Positions 44,483-58,300 of a stretch of 64,000 nucleotides of DNA are shown piece after piece. The notes beneath the pieces were generated by a model. The model was not told the origin of the DNA. It did no database searches and worked only from the letters and a program-made list of their open reading frames with translations. The stretch is from NCBI GenBank assembly GCA_014526335.1, contig JACTAT010000035.1:2209452-2273451 (forward strand), read 5' to 3'. Both the position numbers and the translations under genes were made by a program. This DNA comes from Chrysaora quinquecirrha (Eukaryota > Cnidaria > Scyphozoa > Semaeostomeae > Pelagiidae). How positions within the stretch are numbered: the first letter of the stretch is position 1; every line of letters starts with the position of its first letter.

Positions 44483-46004
44483 ACACCTGCTAGTATTGTT
44501 GCGCTGCCCTTTCTACTGCCGCGTCTTTTGCTGCTCCTTGCAAAAGCTAATTAAGGAATTAGTTGTATGTATTTGCAAGATTAGTAGCTCTAAATGTGGC
44601 AAGCACTTTGCAGCAGCATTAAACTGGCGCATTACTGCAAAGGCTGCTTCTGCTGCTCTTTCGTCTGCTGCTACTGCTTCTATTGCTGCTCTTTCTTCTG
44701 CTGCGCCCCTTACTGCTGTTGCTTGCCAGGCGAATTAGTGAGAGAAAACATGACATGACCAGTTTCAGAGTTTGCTGTTGTTGTTTTTCTTGCTTGATTT
44801 GCTTGCGCAAACTACACAAGGTTGTTCCCACGTGTATATAAGTTATAGCTTGTAGAAAACTGCCTATGAATAACTTGTATTATCAGAGAGAATTGCCTGG
44901 TTTAGCAAGCAATCAGCATTAAACTGGCACATTAACATTACAGTCACTTTTCTAAGCCACTTCGTGACTGTTCGCTGATGGTACCATTGCTACTGCTGCT
45001 GAAGAAGTCTTCTGCTGCTGCTACTGCTGCTGGTATAGTGTGAAAAGAAAAACACAATACAGCGAACATTTTGTTGCAACCAGTCATTTAATTCGATCTG
45101 GGTTCTGGATAGCTGGAATTGTTAAGCAATTTTAATTGACTTTTCCCACATGCAGCTAGAATAAACACTTAATTAGAGCAATGCTTCAATTTAGGTAGGT
45201 CGCTAGAAAACCTACAATCCAGTCGCACTTGGCTTACAAAATCTTACAAAACTTCCCCAAAGCGTGCAGCAGTTATAAGACGAAAATAGTTTGTGAGATT
45301 ATCATGCCATTGCTCTGGAAATCTTTCTTTTATCTCGTGAGATAAAAAAATAATGTAAAACAAGGTCTATATGCCTAGCTATCTTATGGAGAGAGGAAAA
45401 ACAGAGGAACGCCTCCAAAGGTAAAGGGATTAAAAAAAGCAAGATATTGAATTGGTGCACAGGTTAAGAGAGACAAGAATATGGAATAATTAAACAGAAA
45501 TGAGAACAACTTCAAGCTCAAACAATTAATGACCAAACCAATAGGGAACGGCATTCGGAATAGCGCGTACAGAGAAATAAGTAAATTTCCTGCTAAAATT
45601 TTCGTTGTTTTGCATTTGTTACTGAAAACTGTTAAGGTTGTGAAGAATCAATGAATACAGATGTGGTAACAAAATAACTCAATTTTTATATTCTTAGATA
45701 CTCTACAATACATTATATTCCACTTGCAGTCAAAAATTGAAGTTAAACAAAGGCAAACAACGCAAGATAATATATTTCACATCAATATGACCAAGTACAT
45801 AAAACCAAAATTCCTTGTTGAAGATAAGGAAGACACGGTGAACTATTAATCTTTTATGCTTGCAAGTAAAATAAGCTAAATCTTTAGCAAAAATATGTTT
45901 TAGGCTTAGGTCTTTTTAAAACAAACAAGCTGTCCTTCAATCAGATCGATACGATTTGTTGAATTGGAGAATTAAGACATAGCTAATACTGTGAATAGTT
46001 TTTG

Positions 46005-46120
46005 AGTGGTACAAAATTTCAAAATTGCGAGAACAACGGAGACATCTTTGGATACAGTTAAATGTATTTTTCGTCTGATACTCCTCAGAGTATAAACGTC
46101 AAAAACAGACCAAAACAATG
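46005..46120. repeat. Dispersed repeat family E fragment
   Basis: CAAAATTGCGAGAACAACGG, TTTTTCGTCTGATACTCC and CAGAGTATAAACGTC match the copy at 21290. Confidence 0.65.
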
Positions 46121-46696
46121 GACCAAGTCGGAATTTAGACCTAACATAACATTGTACAACCGACACCTAGGAAAACGCCTGACTTATAATATCGGCCGAA
46201 AGTGGCCTAAGGCCCAAGTAAGAAAATTTCATAAACAAAGCTTTGACAACAAAGAGGCTTTGCTAAATTTGTCTTTGGCAGTACAAGTTCGCCGTTTCCT
46301 TGATTTGCAAACAAAAAAGTGAAGGGTTCTATTTGTTATTTTGGGTCAAAAGCGATAATAATGTGCCATTGATAAGTTTCCAATAGGATACTTATCAATA
46401 GTACATATTTCCATTAGGAAAGCATAGCCTTGATAGTGCAGCTGGAAGTGCGTGCCATCGACAATCTTATGGTAACCACTGCATGCAGACTACTAACTAC
46501 AATCATTAAAAAGTTCGAGCAATACAACAATGAGCACCCCACAGTCCTACTGCATTACCTGAATTAAATCCTAAATTATGTCCTCGTGAATAATCAAGTA
46601 CTATATCGCTGTATATACAAATGATTGCATTAATCAAATATTGCATTATAAATTTCGATTCTCCATTGTTTTTAAATATATATATATTTTCATGTA

Positions 46697-49600
46697 TCAA
46701 CTTGCCTTGTATCTGGCAAGCAGTTTGTCATGGCATCCATCGCATACTCTCACTGGCTTAGCAGAAGAGGCAATGGCATCGTATTGTCTGAGCAGCTGTT
46801 GCAGAATATACCTCCACAATTTCGGCAATGGTGCTGCAAATAATAACATCACTATTAGATCTTTAGCTATAAACACATTGCATTGCATTTTGTCAGAAAG
46901 CTTCTAGCCCCGGCAAGACAATCACACATATCATTTGTCAAACAATTGAAATTTGCTCGTCAAGAAAAATGTTTTACTGTTTGGCAACGTCGTAAAAACA
47001 TTGTTCGTCAAGCAAAAACTGATTTTGAACTATTGAAAAACTATTTCCCAGCGAACTCTGCTTGTCAAGCAAGTTAAGTTACGTGGCCAAACTTTTTCAA
47101 ATGTTCGAAAAAAGGGTTTGATCGTTTAGCCAGGGTCTAAGTAGGTACGAACATTCTTAAGCAATAAAAACTGGTGAAAAAGAAACGCGAATTCTGCAAG
47201 AAGCAAAGCAACATAAGACTTGGGCGCTACCAAAACGATAACACATTGATTGTTAAACATTTGAAATTTGCCTGTCAAGCAATGAGCAATGTTTAACGTT
47301 TGACCACTTCATAAAACATTGCTTGACACGCAAAATAAATTCAACTTTGTTGAAAGATATTCTAACAAATTCAGAGCTAATATTTGCTTTATGCAAGCAA
47401 AAAATGTTAGGTGACCACTCTTTTGCAAGGGGGACTTGATAAGCAAATTTCAAATGTTTGATCAATTATGTTTGACAACTTGGCCTAGGCCTTAGCTTTT
47501 ACCTTTCTAATGACACAACTTATAAGATGTCGATGAAGAGAACTCTTCCACAACTTTAAGTATATAGGCCTTATGCCTATAAACTGTGCAAATACAAATG
47601 TCCTAAGGGCCTAGATAAAAGGTCACAAACAGCAACGGATGTAAACACATTGACAAAAACGTAGTCATGTTTGAACTAAACTAATTCTGTCTGAACTAAT
47701 TCTAAAACTAAAGAAGGTGAAAAGATTAATTTCAAACGAATGGTTTTCACATTCAAAGAGGATTTAGCAATTTACAGGCAATTTACTTGGAGCATTTTTA
47801 CAACTCACAATGATAAAACGGGAAATCAATTCCAGTAGAGGTACATATTAATGCATAAACAAGGGACAAATAGGACAAATAATCAAACATTAAGAAAAAA
47901 AAATATTTGATTTAATTAAGAATAAACTACCTTTCGTCTTGCAACAGAGAAAGATTGATCACATTGCTGGCATTTCATTACCAATTTATCATCTTTCCAT
48001 ACTTTGTCCTAAACGAAAAGTTTCTGATTTAATTTAATATAGCACCTCTCGCTCCATAAGAAAATGATTAACAGACATCAGAGACGATGCTGTATACAAG
48101 AACGATGCACTTTACATTAGTTAGACTGCAGCACAAGGGAATGATTCACATTAGGGAGAAGGCTATATTTGAGAATGGCGCACTTTTACTTTCGAGAGAG
48201 TGCTTCATCTGAGAACGATGCACTTTGCTTTGCATGAGAAATAATGCTACATAAGACAATTTTGCAGGTTAAAGTAACGGCAATGTTTTATAGATACAGT
48301 GAGTCTGGAAATATTATTCTGAACATGAGATAAAAGGTTGCATCTATACAATTCGTACATACATTAAAGAGAAAGGTACAAGTGAAAACTGAGCACTATG
48401 TAAAACACCATATTTGTCTCAGACTAAACCACTATTCTAGATTGGTCTGGGAATAGAAAATGGACTAGCCCAAAAGCTGATAATCCAATCTTAATCTTCG
48501 AAGACTAATAAACGAAACTGACTATAAGCCTTGGCATACCTTCATGTCAGCTGTCTTTTCTTTCATATCGTCAACGTGAAGTGTTGATCTGTAAAACAAA
48601 CATACTTAATAAAGACTTTTCAGGTATCTCGTAAGCAAAGCAGGTAAGCGATCTGATTTTGCTTACAAAGATCAGAGGTACTGGCAACTATACAGCGTAT
48701 GCGGCTTTGAATTTTACATTGAGCTGCTCGTGTTACAAACTAAAGAGACATTGCGACGCCCTAACTCTATCAAAGTCTTTAAGACAAGAGACCAAGCAGT
48801 TACAGTCACTAGAAAACCAAAGTTGCACAGTTACAGCTAATTTTCAAGTAAGCAAGCAATCTTAATTTCTTTAGGCAGGTCAGGGTACTGGCAAGAAGTA
48901 TTTAGCTGTTGTGACTCTTAAATTTTACATAGAGTAGCTCATGTTAGAAACCAAGGAAACATTCAGAAGCTCTTATTATTCAAAAGTTATTTCAAGTCTG
49001 TATGACAAGGGACCAAGCAGTAGATGTAGCAAGAACAAAGTCACAACAAAATTGTAGCCATTTTGCAAGCAAGCAATCTTAATTTCTTACGCACATCAGT
49101 TGTTCTAGCAGTTATACAGCTGATGTGGATTTTCAGTAACTGGTCCAAACTGGCATTCCTTTTAGCATAATTTCTGCCAATGATTAGCTTGTGTTAGGAA
49201 CAAAACAGAATTAAGATGTTTCGATTATTTCCAAGAAATTTTACGTGTCTGCGAGCTGAGAAAAGCAGTTCTTTTGGACGTCACTTTCGGCTATGAAAAC
49301 TATTTCACTCCTACCAATTAAGAAATGTGATATCACTTAGTCTCATTGAAAAAATAGCATCATAATAAGATATAGGTAATACCTAGTTAGCTTTTCAGCC
49401 ATTTCCACTAGCGTCTGCAAAAACAAGAAGATAAATCAACTGAACAGATTCTTCTTATTGTATAATTGTAAAGGATTTGGAGTTAGTCCATTTTTCAATA
49501 TAGGGTTTAGTCAATCATTTATCAGGAATATCGGCTCAGTAGTTCACCAAAACATCCTCTAGACAATAAGAAACACAACTTGATCGAAAATTCCATTGAA

Positions 49601-52284
49601 GTTGCTATAATAATTTTGCAAGCTTCAAAATCTACCTATGTTGTATCGAAGATTCGTAACTTGGCGTGGAAAATATCATTATGGTTCACATCATGGTCAA
49701 TGACTGTTCATATGGAAACTGAACTGAAGGTTTTGACTAAATAATTTAAAGTCATAAGACAAAAGCAAAAAAATTATTGTAAGCTAAGATACGCAACAGG
49801 TAAGGCGAGATCAATGCAGAATTCATAGTCCTAAAGAAATATTAAAGCTCTCACTTTAAGTCAGGCAGATACTAAACGTTTGCAAACGTTATTTCAATGA
49901 GGAACTCTCTACATGCCCATCATTACTTAATTTCATTTGTCTTTCTTGACAAGAGCTTGCCACAAATTTGCAAACATTTGTTCAATAAATTTAGCAAACA
50001 AGTTATAGTCTTTACTCTCAAACCTTACGACGGAGCAGCGCTGAATAGCTTACTCTCAACTTAAGCTGAGTTAAACTAGAAGACATGTCGTGCGCGTGTC
50101 TCGAGTTTATGGCTAAACATGCGAGTGACAAAGCGAGCAACATGTCCACTCGAGTTGCAGAGACGAGAAATGTCGCTTTGTCTCCCAGAAACATTTGCGT
50201 TTTTCTCGCTACAAATTTTGTCACGCGCTACAAGTTTCCGAGGTGGCCAAACTGGGAGGCATCAAGGGGACAAAATGTCGCGCACTACACGTCTCCTAGT
50301 TAAGCCTAGGCCTATAATCTCAACACAGCTCTTTATCTTCACTTACAAAAAATGGTTTTAATCATGATGAACTCCTTACCGATTCCTGCTCAGCACATTT
50401 TTCCTGTAAATCTTTAAGCTTTTTTCGGAAATCATCATTTTCCTAATAGATAACAGAATGACAATCAGAAAAGTAGATCAAGAAAATTCATGTTTCTGTT
50501 ATCTTTCTAAAGCACTTTTGTGAATTTGTATACCTTAATCAGGTCTGTGGTTTAAAAGAAAAAAGAAAAAAGAGAAGAAAAGAAAAATGTAGCGACCAAT
50601 AAAATAATTGGGTTAACAAAACAAAATTTTAAAATTGATTTTTCAGTTTCAGTATCGGTTATTTGTTTATGACAATTTGAAAACCCTAAACAAACATTTC
50701 AAAATGATAAAAAAAAACATTTCTGGTTCTCAGGGAATTGGGTTTTCAGGAAAGAGAGCTTTATATAAATTAGTGTAATCTTGGTTTTGTTTTCAAAATG
50801 TTCATAAATGACTAGGAATTCCACGTAATATAATAATGTTTCCACAACCATTTGTAAAACTTTCGAGGCTACCTCACACTAATGCATGATACATCAGTGA
50901 AAATCAAAAGAAATATAAGTAAGTAAATGCTTATGAAAAAAGTGCAGCTGAATGCAAAATTGATTTGATAACGATTTGATAATTTATATATGAGGAAAAA
51001 CGTCAATTCACCTGGCTGAGGATTTTGACCTGCATTGCTTCTTTTTCAAGCTTCTGCACATTAGCTCTTTCTTGATCTAGCTCAACTTGGATTCCGCTTC
51101 TCCATTCCCTTTCGATTTTCAGATTCGTTTCAAGGGTATGCCTGTAAATATCAAAAACAAGAGCTTATCAAAACCACATAATATCTTTCTTTCTTAAACA
51201 AAAAAGCTTAGTAGAACGTAGGTGAAGGTGAAATAGTATTTTAGCGCCAGTCGCTAGGATCTCAGTAGTAATAGATTTGGCCAAGTCTATCTCTTAATAT
51301 CCTTCTCCTAAGGTCCACCATAAGAGAACAAGAAGAGTGAGAGAGAAAATTCTCCTTTCTAAACTCTCATTAAGTCTTTCGGAAAGATGGACCTTAGAAG
51401 AAGTACATTGAGAAATAGACTTTGGGCAAGTCTAAATAGAATGTAGCTATTCACATATTCTGCCTTAGAAGCTCAAACATGACATGACCAACTATGTCCT
51501 TAACGTCATATGCACGTTTGCTCTTGATTAGAAAGATATCTTTCCAAATGGGAAGATCTTGCCACAAATGGTTACTATTTGTTCAGTTTATCTAACCCAC
51601 AGTTGGGCACAATATTAAAGCAGTAAACACGTTTTTCGAAAAAGATTTGCATAACAAGTATAAAAAAAATAAATAGCTACTGCATTACATGCCAAATGGA
51701 GCCGTGTTTTTATGTAGCTACTAGGAAATGTCACGAGGCAACACTTTTAAATTGGTGTTTTATAACGCCACTAATGGACACAGGCCCCATGTTAGAGGTT
51801 CATTTTTGAGTAAAATTTAAAAATAAACATTAGGAGACAAACCTTTCTGATTCAATATCACCCATTTTGAAACCCATTTGAGATAATGTTTCCACAGCTT
51901 CAGCTTTTGATTTTTCAGCCTCAGTCAAACTGAAAACAAGAAAAAAGCTAAATGAGATACATATGTCTCTTATCATTAGGAGTAACAATAAGGATGGCCA
52001 ACAAACAAACTAACTAATTAAAAATTGAACTAACTAACTAACTAATTAACAAACGAACTAACTAACTAGCTAACTAACTAACTAGGTAACTAACTAACCA
52101 ACCAACCAACCAACTAACTAACTAACTACCGAACTAACTAACTAACTAACTAACTGACTAACTGACTAACTAACTAACTAATTAACTAACTAACTAACTA
52201 ACTAAATAACTAGCTAACTAACTAATTATCAATTAATTAACTAACTAACTAACTAACTAGCTAACTAACTAATTATCAATTAAA

Positions 52285-52320
<36 letters not shown>

Positions 52321-55300
52321 AAACTAAATAACTAACTAACTAAATAACTAATTAATTAATTAATTAACTAACTAACTAACAAAAAACTAACCAGGTATTT
52401 TCAAAAACCTCAGTTAATCATCTATAGGTCATTATAAAAAGGCCAAAGGCACAGACTATCAATCAGCAATCACTGTTCAATTTTACCTCGCCTTCATTTC
52501 TTCCATTTCATTTTTTAGTTTCTTGCGTTCATCATCCATAGAACTCCATTCAGCGGATCGGGCTTTTGATTCATCCAAAGTTTTCTAGAAAAGAGTGTGA
52601 GTGCAACTATTACTGAACTTTTCTGAATCAATATTGCATATTTATTGCTAACACTAACGTCAAATAAAGTTTACATTCCAACACACTACATAGACAGTAT
52701 GAAATCGATTTCTGCAAAGCTAAGGTGTAAAATGAAGATAATACTAGCTATGCTGATAATATACCTGCCACTTGCTGTGCAAATCGATGTTAATTTTCTT
52801 TACTTCTTCCAACTGTTTTCTTAAAGACATCAATGTGTCCTGTTTGTCGTGCACGTCTTTCTCCAGAAGACGCATGGCAACCTAAATGAAAATTAAAACA
52901 CGTAAAATGTAGTTTTTCTTCAGGCCTTATGCATATTGCAGCAAACAATATAAAAGAATAACGCGTTATTTCTAACCAAAATGGTCAGCGTTTTTCTGTT
53001 ACAAAGACCATTAATGAGGTTATCCCAGCAAGGGTGAAAATGATACGACTAGCATAAAATCATAAACGAATACACAATTTCGGGGTTCGCGATGCCACAT
53101 TGAATTTTATTTTTCTTCGATGACTTCAAGTGGGGGCAAAACCGGCAAAAATTCATAGTGAGTACAGGCTAAATTTCATATTGTCCGCCTTGGTATTTTG
53201 GGCGGTTTTTGTTCCATATTTGCCTATGGCGTCGCGAACCCCGAAATAGTGTATACTAAGCTGTAGTTTATTGGGTTTAGATTTCCATTAAATGACCTAT
53301 TAGGCAATAATATTTGCTTATTGCTCAGATGTGCTCGTTGTAAAAAGATAGTCAGTTAATAATGAATCCACTAGATTTGTAAGTATAAGATTGTAGCACC
53401 AGAGGGAAATGCTCTAGTCTACAGAGCGAAATTGTTCCACTTCTATCTCAACTCAGAAGTTTTCAGTGTTTATTTTTAAGGTGTAATGATGACCAATTTG
53501 TGCAATGATTAATTTCAAATGTTGCAGCATTTCTGCACCGTATCCAACGTCATGTCATCGCATCACATCGTCACAGAATGTCACATACATGAATTTGTCT
53601 TTATTTTCCTTCAATTTTATTCATAAACAATGCTACACAAATTGCATTAAATTGTCCCAAAATGGTCACCATTTTGAGACACTTGGTAAGCCGGGCAGCC
53701 CCATGCCTCGTCAGACGGCATCACTTTTGTCTTGCTGCTCTGCGTATGTGGTTCAGAAAATGTGTTGGTATATTTGTGCAGTGAAGAAAAATCCTTAAAA
53801 TAAACCCTGGAAGTATCTATCAACACTACTAACCTCTTTCTCCTGATTCATTGCAATTTGAACTTGTAACTCTTGCTGTAGTTCCTGGCAAAAATAAAAG
53901 GTCATATAATTAACATGTATATATCACTATGAATGACAAGCACTGGGAAAGGTTTTTCAACGAGTGGCATACCATAATTGATGGATTACATTTCAACTGA
54001 GCGAAAGATGAACGTTTTGAGAATGGAATATTTCAGAAATACACACAGACTGAGCCCAAACATTTTTTATGATTCGCCAAACTGCCTCTTGCTTACAAAC
54101 AAGCCTATAGACCTATAGACCTATACAGGCCTATAGACCTTCCTGCAACATTAACGGATATCTTCTAGCTAAACAATATAAAAATAGCATTTAAAACAGT
54201 CCTACTTAAACTGGCTTTACTTAATAGTGAGAATGAAAATCAGTTCGAACAATTTGACAGAGAGAAAGAGGCATAAAATCGATAAATGAATTTTACAAAG
54301 ACGCTCACTTTTCGGTGTTGGGCCTCAGTTTCAAATTGTTTCTTAACTTGTAAATACATTTCATTTAAACCAGATCTCGACTGTTGATACGTCTCTCTTT
54401 CGATATTAATGTCAGCTTGAGCCATCTGTAAATAGACAAGAGAAGTTATAATGAAATAGCGTCATTGGGTAATCCAAAAAATTCTATAAAAAATAAAAGG
54501 ATGCTAGTTTTACGTCTACAAGGATTGCTTTGTTGACAAGTACCGGTTTGGCAAATACGAAGTCTGTATTTCGGTTTACCGAAAAAATGCTCGATACATT
54601 TAAGTAGAGCGATACATATATATATATACAGGGTGGCCCAAAAAAAAGGGACCCCCTTAGGTAAACAATTTCTGTATAAATTTTCTCAAGGAGGAATTTT
54701 ATCAAATTTATACCAGGTAATATTCAAGTCAAGTGCACTATCGTGTAGAAATATGTTGGTGATAAGAGCTTCCATCTCGGCGCAATGGGACATTAAATTC
54801 ATGATGTCCAAAAACCAGCTGTTTATATTCCATCACTGCGTACTGTACTGCAATCGTGCGTGAAGGAGAATCATTACCCTAGAGTAAAATTGTCAGGACC
54901 ATTAATGTATGGTCAGTCATTTTAGTGAAGTGTTTTGAGCAGGATTAAGGACATTTTGAATATCATTTGACTGAAAGAATGAGTTATTGATTTTTCTGTT
55001 TTGTTGCGTTAGGATTACGTAAGGGTATAAAGTTGCATATTTTGTTACAGTACGTTTTTGGACTGCAAAGTTTTAAAGTCAATTTATTCAGAGATACTAA
55101 CCCATATCATCATGATATTTACACGATATATCTCACTTGAGTTGAATATCATGTAGTATTAATTTCATGAAATTCCAACTTAAGAATAAATGATTAATAA
55201 ATTATTTAGTTAGGGGATCCCTTTTTTTTGGGCCACCCTGTATATATACAACAAGAAGACAAGACTCAAAAGACAAGACTCAAAAGACTAGACTCTTCAT

Positions 55301-58300
55301 CTTCATCTTTTTGGCAAATATTTATGTTTCGTTAAATTTGTAAAGAGGCTTTAGGGGAAACAATTTTGCATAAAACGTACGGAGAGACATCAGATTACAG
55401 AAGCAGAACAAGCTTGCTTGATACTTTTTTGGTAATTTTCTGTCTCCTCCACTCTCATAGTGTAAGTTTCATAACCAGTCCAATTTTTCAGGCTTAAGTT
55501 GTTTTGTTTATAGCTAATTTTCAAATTTTGGCAAAATAGTAGCTCATGTAACTGTCTGAAAATCTATCAATTTTTTGTAGATAAATCATCTATACATCGT
55601 AAAGCAATGGTTTTAAAGCAAAGCCAAGAGACAGTACCTCCAGTTTTCTTTGAATTTCAGCTTCCAACCGACAATTTTCTTCTTTCAAATTACTTCTTTC
55701 CATGTTTACTGCTTCTAATTCTCCATTTAGTGACGATATCTGTTCACAAAGAAATGAAATCATTAAAAATAAAGATGGAGATATTCCGTAAATAAATAAA
55801 TACAGATGCAAACGTAATTGAGCAACAGTTTCTCAATTTCTTAATTATTTTGTTGTAGTTTCTTAACTTTTTTCTAAAGTTTCGTTAAAATGCAATGTTT
55901 CCTAAATTTCATTCGATGATATCTAGCGGTAATAATTCAATTAAGGAGAAAGGAAGAGACCAGAGATGAATTAAAAGTAATTTAGACAGAATTGCTTAAA
56001 AGCAGCTATTAATCGAGACTAGATTTAATGATTTAGATAATTTCATATTCTTTTAAACTTCACTAAGTGAAAGCTAATAAACTAGGACCGAAAGCGAAAT
56101 AATTAAAACCAAGAACGGCACAGACTTTATAAAACATGTATAGGTGTACATAAAAAGATCAAGTGATAATGTTGTATATGTTAGAATTAAATATTCTTGA
56201 TGAACATAAAGATAGATATTTTCCAAATATCATCAGGTGCTAACTAAAAAATTAGAAGAGAACGGCTGTACGTAGCATCAAAAGGAATCGATTCAAAAGA
56301 TACTCATTGAGAGGTTATTGGCTAAAACTAGTTGTTTGTCAGATCAAAGCTTACAGTATAATATAATTGTGTATCTTGTTAAGCAACACGTTTAGAGTTT
56401 GCTTGTTAAAAGAATCAAGAGAAACATTGTTCAGAAACATTGTGAGAAACATCATAAAAGGGCAGATAAGGCACAAAAAGAAAATATTTAGATATGCAAA
56501 TGAATGCTAACATCAATCCCTGCCATTCAGGACTTCTTCAGAGCTAAAAACACATAGGGCTACTAGGTTTCGCCATTTATCTATTGTTGCTTATGGCAAA
56601 CGGATCTAATATACGCTTTACCGAATTTGCATCTTGTGAATGTGACTTTATGCATTACTTTTGGGCACTGTCACTAGTTTGTAATGAGTCGGCCGAGAAA
56701 AGACGACTAGTTAGCTAGTATCACACGAGCCCAACTGGATTAGATTGGGCTATGGTCAACGAAAGAAAGCAAGTGTCTGTATCTGAACCAAGATTTCTTA
56801 AAGCACTGGTGTGTTAGAAAGTAGACTGCACGAAGCAAGCTTTCCGTTCCAATATTGAGTAGAAAATAGAGCCATTTCTGATGATAATCAACACTCAGTT
56901 ACTGGCTCAGCACTCATGGCAATAACAGTGTTGAGGCAGACAGGAGAATCTTCAGAAAATGAAGCTCGCAGGTGCGTTACATTTAGGTAACATCTGCAAT
57001 CCTCATTTTCACAACATATAAGTTGAATGGAATAGTCTAAATACAATAATATATATAATAGAATGAAAATATATACAATTATAAGACATAAGGTCTTAAA
57101 CTTACTATTTAGAACGTATAATGTACACACAATTTTTCACATGTTCCCATTCTCGTACTATAACAATAAACTTCACTGTCTTTAAGATACCCCACCAAGC
57201 ACTAATATAAAGACGGCCCCTTGACACAATCATGGATAAAAACGTCAAAGAATGGTGTTGGTGTTTATGGTGTTTATAAATGGCGTTTGCCGACTGCAAA
57301 TCTATAATAACTTAGCTATCTATCGCAACTGAACAGTTGATATAAATGCTATGGCAACTAGTAAGCAATTAGCTCCTTTCTGATAGCAAATAGTCGACGA
57401 AAAATTCCAAAAAGTTGGGCATATTCTATTTCTGAGGTTAGTTGACAACTGATTCCCATTCCAGTGAGCCAAAATCCACACGAGCGCTCTTGCGTCTGCG
57501 ATCAACTGCACCCTGTAGGTTCTGACTAGTGGTTAACATTTTGACATAAGTTAGCAGTTGTAACTAGTTGATTCTATGGTATGGTAGGTCGATATAAGCC
57601 TGGCTTAAGAACAGAAGTTCTGGATGTAAACCTTAAGCAAACCTTACAAACCTTTTCCTCTAGAGATGCATTTTGCTCTTGTAACTTGACTGCTTTGCTT
57701 TGAAGTTGAGAAACAGAATCACTAGAAGAGGAAAGAAACATAAGATCTAACGAAGAGCAAATACGAAACATACGACATAAACTTAACTACATACCTATAA
57801 TATAAATATATGGCTATTGAGGGTTGTTGTTTGGAATTGCTGGATGATTGCTTTCCTTGTCGAAAATAGATGTTTTAAAAACGTCAAGGTCGGCACGAAA
57901 TTTTTCTAGAAGATGATGGACATCTTGTGTGAGAAAATCCTCTCCACGTGCAGTCCTGTATTTCGGTCGCTTAAGTAGGGGTAGTGCAGCAAATTCATGA
58001 TTTTTTAGAGTGGCTAAACTTGTAAAAAAGCATTCATGTCCCAGCTTATCTGTCCTAATCTAATGAAGTATTTTCCTCTTTGTGAGTTACTTGCACCATG
58101 TTTCACGAGCTTATGCAAGTTTTCAAATAATGTAATAACTGAGTATATTTCTCTCTTTGTCTTCCATTATTTGTGAATTTGAAGAAAACGCTGCGGTACT
58201 ACCTCTCCTAAAGCGACAGAAACCGCGGTCGTAGCACGCGGAGAGGATTCCCTTACTCAAGATGTCGACCATCTTCCAGAAAATGTCGTGAAGACCCAAA

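Larger units (their letters stand above)
43621..46696. other. Intergenic gap between NUP210 and RUFY gene
   Basis: No gene seen. It contains the palindromic element at 44065-44482, GCTGCT-rich low complexity at about 44600-45030, a family E copy at 46005-46120 and otherwise plain AT-rich sequence. It should include the NUP210 promoter (right of 43620) and the RUFY 3' UTR (left of 46697). Confidence 0.6.

Noticed and set aside
54633..54863. Transposase remnant in the mariner-like element
   Set aside because: The short open frame shows no recognisable mariner transposase motif (no D,D34D context or HTH) and is AT-rich filler.
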